Below, piece by piece: positions 1 through 5,950 of a DNA stretch of 10,629 nucleotides. The position numbers were made by a program, and so were the translations under genes. The notes beneath the pieces are model-generated. The model was not told the origin of the DNA, did no database searches, and saw only the letters and a program-made list of their open reading frames with translations. Source of the stretch: Candidatus Sulfopaludibacter sp. SbA3. Its GTDB lineage: Bacteria; Acidobacteriota; Terriglobia; 20CM-2-55-15. The stretch is taken from positions 1 through 10,629 of the forward strand of contig CAMAWS010000068.1 of assembly GCA_945861845.1 (NCBI GenBank), given 5' to 3'. Position 1 is the first letter of the stretch; every line of letters begins with the position of its first letter.

Positions 1-22
1 AAAATCTCGTTTGAACTTTGCA

Positions 23-38
23 CGGGGCTGAAGCCCCG
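23..38. repeat. GC-rich hairpin, possible dispersed intergenic repeat
   Basis: A perfect 6-bp stem (CGGGGC / GCCCCG) closes a TGAA loop and is followed by CGCCCACAGGTAG. From memory, short 'GGGGCTGAAGCCCC' palindromes of this kind occur many times between genes in some acidobacterial genomes. Only one copy is visible here, so its dispersed nature is an inference. It has no T-tract, so it is a poor candidate for an intrinsic terminator of whatever lies upstream of the window. Confidence 0.35.
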
Positions 39-109
39 CGCCCACAGGTAGAACGAGTCCTGCCGGCCCGCTGCCACATTTGTTCCATCCCCGCCTGGAT
101 TCTCTAAAA

Positions 110-129
110 CCAACCGTTGGAGTTATAGT
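110..129 (+). promoter_or_regulatory. Inverted repeat plus -10-like hexamer upstream of the first gene
   Basis: An 11-nt inverted repeat, CCAAC-C-GTTGG (110-120), is followed at once by a TATAGT hexamer (124-129) that could be a sigma70 -10 box. This is 26 nt before the GTG start at 156. No good -35 box stands at the expected distance. The repeat could be an operator, because it would sit inside the promoter spacer. This rests on sequence shape only. Confidence 0.25.
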
Positions 130-155
130 CTAAGCGTTCAGCGATTGGAGGTACC

Positions 156-959
156 GTGAAGCCGATTTCAATCCTTGTACTGTTGACGGTAATGACCGTT
201 CCCGCGCTCGCACAGGAGCAACTGGAACTGCCCTCCTTCAGGAGCAACCTGTACAACGCAAACTCGCCCGAAGGTATTTTCGACGTTCTGGTACACGTCG
301 ATGGCGAGGCCATCCTTTATATAAAGGGGACGGATGTCCGCTACATGCTCCTGGGTGGCGCGCCCTTGCGGGACGCCGGGTCGAACTACCGGCAGCCGAT
401 ACCGGAAGCGATCTTCGGTTCCTTCAATATGGAAAAGAAGGCTGGGCGGGGCACGGCTGTGCTCGTCGAAACGCCGGGACCAGTGAATAACTACACCGCA
501 ATCGTGAGGATTAATGACCGGAATTCCGGCTCCGACCTCTATCACATCCATCTCGACTGGACATGGAACCCTTCCGATCCGTCGCGTCCTCCAGGCGGAC
601 GATTCAGCCGGCCTTTGAATTCAACGCGGAATGACCCCGACGAGTATGACCGGGGCCGCAACGGCTCGCTCACTTTTCAAGGACGCGTGGACGACGTCGC
701 CGTTCTCTACATACGGTCGGACCAGGTCCGGGAGGAAGACCTCGCAGGCAAACCGCTTCGCAGCGAACGATTTGAATTTTCTCAACCGCTGCCTTCCACA
801 CGCCTGCGATCGATTGAGCTAACCGAGGTCTCAGGCCGTGGCGAAGTGGAACTGATCGAAAAGCCATGGGAAGGAAATCGCTACACCGCAGTGGTTCGGA
901 TTTCCGATCGGCAGTCCGGTAACGGCCGATACAGCTTTAAACTGACCTGGCGCCGCTGA
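156..959 (+). CDS. Exported protein with two tandem copies of an unknown domain
   Basis: The function is not recognised. The GTG start is supported by a TTGGAGGT ribosome-binding site a few bases upstream and by a clean signal peptide (residues 1-20, ending ALA-Q), so the product is probably periplasmic or secreted. After cleavage there are two copies of one domain of about 95 residues, at about 40-137 and 170-267, joined by a Pro/Arg/Asp-rich linker. Shared landmarks are VDGEAILYIKGTDVR against VDDVAVLYIRSDQVR, and NNYTAIVRINDRNSG against NRYTAVVRISDRQSG. Each copy ends in an L-x-W strand. The alternating hydrophobic pattern suggests beta-sandwich modules, perhaps binding domains. There is no Cys, lipobox or catalytic motif. 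The next gene starts 5 nt after the stop, so the two are probably co-transcribed. Confidence 0.85.
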   Translation: MKPISILVLLTVMTVPALAQEQLELPSFRSNLYNANSPEGIFDVLVHVDGEAILYIKGTDVRYMLLGGAPLRDAGSNYRQPIPEAIFGSFNMEKKAGRGTAVLVETPGPVNNYTAIVRINDRNSGSDLYHIHLDWTWNPSDPSRPPGGRFSRPLNSTRNDPDEYDRGRNGSLTFQGRVDDVAVLYIRSDQVREEDLAGKPLRSERFEFSQPLPSTRLRSIELTEVSGRGEVELIEKPWEGNRYTAVVRISDRQSGNGRYSFKLTWRR

Positions 960-964
960 GTACC

Positions 965-1501
965 ATGCATGGCTCCGCGGCCAGGGCCGGACTGATTGCC
1001 TTGTTCCTCGTTGCTGGAACGGCCTCACTTTTTCTCTTTCAGTTACAGGATTCCCCGCCAGAAATTTCATTCGATACGCTGGAGCAACTCGCTGGAAGCC
1101 GGAGCCACGTTAGTCTTGACGCCTTCTGGAGGCAAGTTCACATGCCGCCGGGAGTTTTCAACGATTCCTATGCCCTATGGAAAGCCTCAAGCACTTTTGA
1201 AGATGTGGACGGCGACGCAACTGATGAGAAGATTCTCCGGTTAAGAGACTCGGATGACTTTTGCAGGTTCATTGTCCTGAAACGAATTGGATTGGAATGG
1301 CGCGCTGCGGGTCACGCGGATGTGCTTTTCTCCCACGAACCCGAGGCGCGGGTTGTTTCAAATGATCGTGGCCGCTGGCTCGCGATCAACCATATTGAAA
1401 CAGGCTGGGGCACAGCAACGTTCCAGGAAAATGAAACCTGGTATGCGCTAACGGACGCCGGACTCACCGAGTCTTTCAGTTTTCCAATGGAAGCCCACTG
1501 A
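965..1501 (+). CDS. Hypothetical membrane-anchored or exported protein
   Basis: The family is not recognised. The 178-residue product begins with a hydrophobic stretch (about residues 8-26) that could be a signal peptide or an N-terminal membrane anchor. There is no clear signal-peptidase site or lipobox. The rest is soluble and acidic, with a D-x-D-G-D-x-x-D segment (residues about 79-86, VDGDATDEK) like the calcium-binding loops of FG-GAP/VCBS-type repeats. The end is a beta-rich Trp-containing tail. It starts 5 nt after the stop of the upstream exported protein and has only a weak ribosome-binding site, so translational coupling is likely. It ends 19 nt before the end of the convergent bicupin gene. 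Confidence 0.7.
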   Translation: MHGSAARAGLIALFLVAGTASLFLFQLQDSPPEISFDTLEQLAGSRSHVSLDAFWRQVHMPPGVFNDSYALWKASSTFEDVDGDATDEKILRLRDSDDFCRFIVLKRIGLEWRAAGHADVLFSHEPEARVVSNDRGRWLAINHIETGWGTATFQENETWYALTDAGLTESFSFPMEAH

Positions 1502-1520
1502 CCCTTCCACCAGGGCCGGA

Positions 1521-2195
1521 TCACTTCAGTTCCATGATGATGGCGCGCGCTTTTCCGCGGACAACTTCTTCAGTGTGCACGCGGGCCCGGGGATTGGCCG
1601 TGGCCAGTCCAAAGGAAATCTCGTTCACAACGCTGTTCCCGTCCAGTGTGGTCGATTTGACGGCGCCATCTTCCAGGTAAACCACCACGACATACTTGTC
1701 GTGGAAGTGTACCGGCGTCGGCGCGCCCGTTGTCCACGTGTAATCCCAGACAACAACGCGGTCGTTCTCCAGGATCTTCTTCACGCCGGGGCGCGGAAAC
1801 GCGTTCGGATAACCGGATACATTTTGAAGTGGCGGGTCGCGGCGGTCCTTCAAATTAACCACGATTGCGCGGACGGGGCTGTTTCCCGAAGTGTTCTCTT
1901 CCCCGTATACGCCGCCCCTGGCCTCGAAAGCCGCTTCGCCCATATTGTGCGTCACCACGCGCGACGCGCCATCCGGCGACGTTATCCGGATAGCTCCGCC
2001 AGCAAGATAAATGCTGACGGAATCGTTCTCGTGAGAGTGGGCAGGCGTGCGCCGGCCCCCGGCCCAGGTTACGTCCCAAACGGTGAAGACATCGTTGTCG
2101 ACGATTTGCCTGGCCCATTCGCGGGAAGATGCGTGGGGCAGTCCCTGAACAAGCATGGCAGCCAGACTCATGATCAAGAGGAATACCGTGTTCAC
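1521..2195 (-). CDS. Exported bicupin protein
   Basis: This 224-residue protein has a signal peptide (about residues 1-22) followed by two cupin domains. Domain 1 carries PAHSHEND (His53, His55) and domain 2 carries PVHFHDKY (His163, His165), the first cupin metal motif in both. The second motif keeps a His only in domain 2 (RVHTEE, His207). The matching place in domain 1 reads VYGEEN, with Tyr97. The metal site is therefore expected mainly in the C-terminal half. The GTG start has AAGGAG 9 nt upstream. Bicupins include oxalate decarboxylases, dioxygenases and sugar-binding proteins, but each domain here is short and lacks features that would fix a substrate. It is transcribed divergently from the GDT1-like gene, with only 38 nt between the starts. 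Confidence 0.85.
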   Translation of the reverse strand: MNTVFLLIMSLAAMLVQGLPHASSREWARQIVDNDVFTVWDVTWAGGRRTPAHSHENDSVSIYLAGGAIRITSPDGASRVVTHNMGEAAFEARGGVYGEENTSGNSPVRAIVVNLKDRRDPPLQNVSGYPNAFPRPGVKKILENDRVVVWDYTWTTGAPTPVHFHDKYVVVVYLEDGAVKSTTLDGNSVVNEISFGLATANPRARVHTEEVVRGKARAIIMELK

Positions 2196-2233
2196 TATTA
2201 GCTACTCCTTTTGACCAATGTTACGCTCGTCGA

Positions 2234-2506
2234 ATGCGGCAACTCATTGTAATTTTCTTCACTGTTTTTCTCGCTGAGATAGGCGACAAGACCCAGCTTG
2301 CAACCATGATCTTTGCCACAGACAGGAGCACGGGCAGGCTCGGCATTTTTATTGCCGCCTCGACGGCTCTGGCGGCGTCAACACTGCTTGCCGTAGTTGC
2401 GGGGGAGTTCATTACGCGATTCATCCCGGCATCTACGCTGAAACTCGCGGCAGGAGTGGGGTTCATTGCCGTCGGGCTCTGGACGCTCGTCTCAGCGTCG
2501 CGGTAA
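2234..2506 (+). CDS. Half-size GDT1/TMEM165 (UPF0016) family cation transporter
   Basis: The 90-residue product carries the family signature E-x-G-D-K-T near its N-terminus (LAEIGDKTQLATM, Glu15 to Thr20), in a membrane helix. About three hydrophobic helices are visible: 1-13 leading into the motif, about 36-58, and 69-87. Members of this family export Mn2+ or exchange Ca2+/Mn2+ for H+. Most have two such repeats in about 190-200 residues. This one has a single repeat, so the working unit would be a homodimer or a pair with another half-size protein encoded elsewhere. No second copy occurs in this window. The ATG has no strong ribosome-binding site. It is divergent from the bicupin. Confidence 0.88.
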   Translation: MRQLIVIFFTVFLAEIGDKTQLATMIFATDRSTGRLGIFIAASTALAASTLLAVVAGEFITRFIPASTLKLAAGVGFIAVGLWTLVSASR

Positions 2507-2606
2507 CTGCCGATGCTTCGATCCCCTGAGCCTTCCCGCTCGTGCTAGTCTCTTGATGTGAACTTGCAAGCGCCGATTTTCCTGGAGGGCGCCCTGGCCG
2601 GGAAAC

Positions 2607-3452
2607 ATGAAGGAAAACGAAAAGATAATTGACCGCTGGATCGAGTCGGCTACCTACTGGGAAAAGCACCGCGACACCATCGACGCCATGTTCGCACCAG
2701 TCACCCAGGCACTGATCCAGGATGGGGCTGCCGGACAGGTCGCCGGGAAAACTATTCTGGATGTGGCGACGGGCCAGGGTGAGCCGGCCCTGACCCTGGC
2801 ACGTTTAGCCGGCCCCACAGGCAGCATTTTTGGAGTGGATCCCGTTCCGGCAATGGTGGAAGCCGCTCGCCGGGAGGCTACCAGGAGACAACTGACAAAC
2901 GTGCAGTTCCAGGTTGCGTTCGCCGATAGCCTGCCATTCCCAGCCAATACCTGTGATGTGGTACTGAGCCGCTTCGGGGTCATGTTCTTTCCGTCACCAC
3001 TCGAAGGCATTCGCGAAATGTTGCGAGTGTTGAAGCCCGGAGGCGGAATTGCGGCAGCGGTATGGGGCTTTGCCGATCGGAATCCATTTCATTACATCTT
3101 CTCCCGGGTCATGGACCGATACGTCCCCTCGCCTCCGCCGGAGCCTGGTGCACTCGACGCGTTTCGTTTTGCCGTGCCGGGCGAGTTACTCAACGTGTTC
3201 CAGATGGCCGGCGCCGTGGAGACGTCTGAACGCCTCGTGCAATTCCAGATTCAAACTTCCCTTTCCCCGGAAGACTTCTGGACGATGCGCTGCGACATTT
3301 CGGAAAAGTTTCGCTCGAAACTGGCCGGGCTCACTGCCGATCAAGCTGCGGAAGTCCAGCAAGAGGTTCTCACGGCCACTCGCACGCACTCAGCGAACGA
3401 TCTAATCAGCTTTCCCGCCGAGATCCACGTTGTGAGCGGCAGGAAGCTTTAG
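2607..3452 (+). CDS. Class I SAM-dependent methyltransferase, UbiE-like
   Basis: The 281-residue protein has the full Rossmann methyltransferase core. Motif I is ILDVATGQGEPALTLA (residues 50-65). The acidic end of strand 2 is in GVDPV (Asp78). ADSLPFPANTCDVVLSRF (106-123) covers motifs II-III. EMLRVLKPGGGIAAAVW (137-153) is the typical post-motif III loop and strand. The order matches Methyltransf_11/25 proteins near UbiE/COQ5. The C-terminal 120 residues are probably the substrate lid and do not reveal the acceptor. The N-terminal WIESATYWEKHR helix is common in UbiE-like enzymes of unknown substrate. No quinone-pathway gene lies nearby, so a ubiE/menG call is not justified. Confidence 0.9.
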   Translation: MKENEKIIDRWIESATYWEKHRDTIDAMFAPVTQALIQDGAAGQVAGKTILDVATGQGEPALTLARLAGPTGSIFGVDPVPAMVEAARREATRRQLTNVQFQVAFADSLPFPANTCDVVLSRFGVMFFPSPLEGIREMLRVLKPGGGIAAAVWGFADRNPFHYIFSRVMDRYVPSPPPEPGALDAFRFAVPGELLNVFQMAGAVETSERLVQFQIQTSLSPEDFWTMRCDISEKFRSKLAGLTADQAAEVQQEVLTATRTHSANDLISFPAEIHVVSGRKL

Positions 3453-3484
3453 CCTTGATGTCCTCATCGCGCCAGATATTTGCT

Positions 3485-3537
3485 TTGCTTCAGGTATCGG
3501 CAACGACATAAACTGACAATCAGAACTTGTGAAGGAG
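3485..3537 (+). promoter_or_regulatory. Weak promoter-like pair and strong ribosome-binding site before the small charged ORF
   Basis: TTGCTT (3485-3490) and CATAAA (3507-3512) are 16 nt apart and could be weak -35 and -10 boxes. An AAGGAG ribosome-binding site (3532-3537) lies 7 nt before the ATG at 3545. The ribosome-binding site is clear. The promoter assignment is tentative. Confidence 0.3.
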
Positions 3538-3544
3538 TTCATCG

Positions 3545-3793
3545 ATGCCAAAAAGTTCGCGGCCGACAGGAAATAAGCGCGCTCGTGAAAAGGCGCAAGT
3601 CGAACGAAATCAAGAGAAGCACAAGCGCCGGCTGGAACGGCGTGACCGCAAAGCGACCGAAGGTCCGCGACTGGCCGGCGAGGAAGATCCGGATATTGCC
3701 GGAATTCGTCCAGGACCGCAGCCGCGCGATCCCGAATGGCTCGATCTCGATGAACCTGCTGAAGAAGACGGCGAAGCCGACCCCGGCCAGTAA
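3545..3793 (+). CDS. Small highly charged hypothetical protein
   Basis: This 82-residue protein has a well-placed AAGGAG ribosome-binding site, which supports a real gene. The first half is very basic and predicted helical or coiled coil (KRAREKAQVERNQEKHKRR). The second half is acidic and Pro-rich with a predicted disordered tail (DEPAEEDGEADPGQ). There is no signal peptide, Cys or membrane segment. The shape suggests a nucleic-acid- or ribosome-associated small protein, but no family is recognised and no function can be assigned. Longer overlapping frames on both strands (3480-3869 plus, 3539-3823 minus) lack a comparable ribosome-binding site and look like shadows. Confidence 0.65.
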   Translation: MPKSSRPTGNKRAREKAQVERNQEKHKRRLERRDRKATEGPRLAGEEDPDIAGIRPGPQPRDPEWLDLDEPAEEDGEADPGQ

Positions 3794-3831
3794 GAGGAGT
3801 TTTCGCTCAACACCGGGCATCATTGGCCTCT

Positions 3832-3858
3832 ATTGCAGTGATTGCAGTGACGTTGACA
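3832..3858 (+). promoter_or_regulatory. Tandem 9-bp repeat next to a perfect -35 hexamer
   Basis: ATTGCAGTG is repeated exactly and head to tail at 3832-3840 and 3841-3849. Three bases later comes TTGACA (3853-3858), a perfect sigma70 -35 box. No convincing -10 box follows at 16-18 nt, so the promoter is incomplete by consensus. The arrangement would suit an activator bound just upstream of the -35 box and driving the TSUP/EamA genes. The rest of the 195-nt gap (3794-3988) shows no gene and no hairpin terminator. Confidence 0.25.
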
Positions 3859-3988
3859 ACATAAGTTAATCCAAGGCTTGGAGCCTCTAGTCTCTGTCCG
3901 GACGGTCGTTTTAACCCGCCTTTTGCAAAGCCACTGGCCGGGTTCGTTACTTCCCCCGTTTTGCGGCCCAACTGCTATCTTAACCAAC

Positions 3989-4735
3989 ATGGTCGATTCG
4001 TACTTGTTACTCTTCGCCGCGGCGTTCGGCGCCGGGGTCATGAACTCGGTGGCCGGAGGTGGAACGTTTCTAACGTTTCCGGCACTGGTCTTCACCGGCG
4101 TGCCTTCGATAATTGCCAACGCGACCAGCACTGTTTCCCTTTTTCCGGGCGCGTTTGCGAGCGCATGGGCGTATCGGAAGGACCTGACGGCGATGCGTGG
4201 AGTACCGCTCAAAGCCGCGCTCGCAGTCAGCGTCGCGGGCGGGATGATCGGAGCGTCGTTGCTGCTTTACACTTCTGAAACGACCTTCGACTTCATTATT
4301 CCGTGGCTGCTCCTCTTTGCGAGCACGATCTTCGCGTTCGGTCCACGTTTCACGAAAACGCTGGAAGGGCGGTCGCTGGACAATCCCAAAGCTCTGATCA
4401 TTTTTCAGTTTCTGGCGGCAATCTATGGCGGATACTTCGGCGGCGCCGTGGGAATCATCCTCCTGGCTCTTTGGAGCATGATCGGCATCACCGATATCCA
4501 CGCAATGAATGCGAGCAAGACGCTGCTGGGCGGCACAATGAACGCGGCTGCAGTGATCTTGTTCATCGCAGCCGGGAAAGTCTGGTGGCCTCAAACCGCT
4601 GTCATGCTGATCGCCGCCGTGACAGGCGGATACGTGGGCGCCCGCATGGCAAAGCGCACCAATGCGAAACTGGTGCGTTCATTCATCACAGTGCTCTGCT
4701 TCACGGTAACGATCATCTTCTTTGTTCGCGCCTGA
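3989..4735 (+). CDS. TSUP (TauE/SafE) family membrane permease
   Basis: The protein has 248 residues from the ATG at 3989. An in-frame TTG at 3878 would add 37 residues with no family character, so the ATG is preferred. It is a polytopic membrane protein with the two TSUP half-motifs: GAGVMNSVAGGGTFLTFP (residues 15-31) and YGGYFGGAVGIILLALW (146-162), each at the start of one inverted half. About 7-8 membrane helices are visible. The family moves anionic sulfur or organic compounds such as sulfite, sulfoacetate and thiosulfate. No sulfur gene lies nearby, so the substrate is open. The EamA gene follows after 6 nt and is very likely in the same transcript. Confidence 0.88.
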   Translation: MVDSYLLLFAAAFGAGVMNSVAGGGTFLTFPALVFTGVPSIIANATSTVSLFPGAFASAWAYRKDLTAMRGVPLKAALAVSVAGGMIGASLLLYTSETTFDFIIPWLLLFASTIFAFGPRFTKTLEGRSLDNPKALIIFQFLAAIYGGYFGGAVGIILLALWSMIGITDIHAMNASKTLLGGTMNAAAVILFIAAGKVWWPQTAVMLIAAVTGGYVGARMAKRTNAKLVRSFITVLCFTVTIIFFVRA

Positions 4736-4741
4736 GCGGGT

Positions 4742-5620
4742 ATGCACGGCAGAGACGGCAGAGAAGGATATCGACGAGGGATTGGTTTTGGGCTGGCATA
4801 CGGATTCTTCCTGGCTGCCGCGTCTCTTGCGGTCCACGTCGGGTCGGGACTGGATTCGACTGAATTGACCTTTTACCGCGGCGCGGCCGGGTTCCTCTTT
4901 TTCTTCTGTGCGGCCACGCGCAGCAGGTATCTGCTTGTCCAGAAATCCGCCTGGCCACTGTGGCTTCGAACGATCGCATCGTCCATTTCAATCCTCTGCT
5001 ATTACTGGACGCTCCAGGCGACCGATATCGGCATTGCGTCTTCGCTGCTGAACCTGGCGCCGGTATTCGTTATTTTTCTTGCCGCCATATTCCTCTCTGA
5101 ACACATTTCGATATCCGAAGTCGTGGCAGTGCTTGTCGCCGTAGCCTCAGTTACGACCCTGGGCGCAGGTATTCCCACTACCGTGTGGCTTGTCGGACTC
5201 TGCGGCTCCATTACCGGCGCGACATCGTTCACTGCGTTGAGAGCTTCCGCGCAGCGGTTTGATGCGGCGGTCGTGGTGTGGATGCTCAGCCTCTTCCTGG
5301 TCATCACGTCACTCGTAGTCAAACAGGGGCACCTTCAGTTACCGGTTCTCGGCCAGCTGCCCGTGATCGCCGGCGTTTGCCTGTTCGGCGTAACTTCGCA
5401 GTTTTTCCAAACCAGGGCATACACATTCCTCCCGGCCGCCATTGCGAGCGCCTTTGGGCTGACGTCCGTGTTGTGGGGTTTCTTCTTTGATGTCGCGCTC
5501 TTCGGCAAGCACGCCACCTCGTTTCAAATTGCGGGCTATGTTTCGTTTATCGCCGCGATCGGCGTGCTGGTTTACCTGAGAAACGCATATCCGGGAAATC
5601 GAAAGGCTCCCGTGAATTAG
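4742..5620 (+). CDS. EamA/DMT superfamily transporter
   Basis: The 292-residue inner-membrane protein has about ten hydrophobic helices arranged as two EamA repeats (about 13-140 and 150-279). The hallmarks are FYRGAAGFLFFF in helix 2 of the first repeat and SSLLNLAPVFVIFLAAIFLSE (100-120), the conserved 'P-V-x(n)-E' helix that ends each repeat. In the second repeat SAFGLTSVLWGFFFDVALFG occupies the same place. A basic N-terminus (MHGRDGREGYRRG) fits an inside start. Family members export amino acids, metabolites or nucleotide sugars, and sequence alone does not tell which. It starts 6 nt after the TSUP permease stop and ends 19 nt before the Cas2-like gene. Confidence 0.87.
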   Translation: MHGRDGREGYRRGIGFGLAYGFFLAAASLAVHVGSGLDSTELTFYRGAAGFLFFFCAATRSRYLLVQKSAWPLWLRTIASSISILCYYWTLQATDIGIASSLLNLAPVFVIFLAAIFLSEHISISEVVAVLVAVASVTTLGAGIPTTVWLVGLCGSITGATSFTALRASAQRFDAAVVVWMLSLFLVITSLVVKQGHLQLPVLGQLPVIAGVCLFGVTSQFFQTRAYTFLPAAIASAFGLTSVLWGFFFDVALFGKHATSFQIAGYVSFIAAIGVLVYLRNAYPGNRKAPVN

Positions 5621-5639
5621 ACTATTCAAAGGAGGATTC

Positions 5640-5897
5640 ATGGCCATTTTCCTGATTCACTACGATCTGTACTCCAGGCCGGACGTCGAGTACCCCACCC
5701 TCATACCCAAGCTCACGAAACTCGGCGCACGCCGGCTTACGTCCAGCGCATGGGCGCTGAAATCCGATAAGCCAATAGCGGAACTGCGGGATGAAGTCGA
5801 GATTTGTGCGTTGACGGGAGACCGCATCCTCATCGTTCAGCTTGAGGACTGGCGTACCGTGAATACCATGATCACGATCGATTCAATCGCGGAATAG
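5640..5897 (+). CDS. Orphan Cas2-like / SinR-like small protein
   Basis: This 85-residue protein follows a near-perfect AAAGGAGG ribosome-binding site (5628-5635). Its pattern matches the Cas2/VapD-type ferredoxin-like fold: a first strand ending in Y-D (FLIHYDL, Asp9), helix 1 (TLIPKLTKLGAR), a hairpin with S-x-W (TSSAWALKS), helix 2 (PIAELRDEVE), then the strand DRILIVQL. Asp9 corresponds to the metal-site Asp of Cas2. No cas1, other cas gene or CRISPR array lies in the window, so a spacer-acquisition role is unlikely. The closest fit is the 'SinR/Cas2-like' group found outside CRISPR loci, whose role is unclear. It sits 53 nt before the fumarase gene. Confidence 0.7.
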   Translation: MAIFLIHYDLYSRPDVEYPTLIPKLTKLGARRLTSSAWALKSDKPIAELRDEVEICALTGDRILIVQLEDWRTVNTMITIDSIAE

Positions 5898-5950
5898 ACC
5901 GGAAACCGCTAAACTGGTGCATTCATCAACTTCATCTATGGAGTGGAACT

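Noticed and set aside
1502..1520. Bidirectional terminator between the convergent genes
   Set aside because: Only a 4-bp CCCT/AGGG stem without a T-tract is present, too weak to call.
1575..2201. 208-codon open frame on the + strand
   Set aside because: It is antisense to the bicupin gene, whose cupin motifs and signal peptide are clear, and it shows no domain of its own.
3480..3869. 129-codon frame overlapping the small charged protein
   Set aside because: It lacks a convincing ribosome-binding site, whereas the 82-codon frame at 3545 has AAGGAG at the correct distance.
3878..3988. 37-residue N-terminal extension of the TSUP permease from a TTG
   Set aside because: The added residues have no family character, and the ATG at 3989 begins directly at the first membrane helix, as in other family members.
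5598..5950. CRISPR array near the Cas2-like gene
   Set aside because: No repeated unit of 20-40 nt with regular spacing is visible here or elsewhere in the window.
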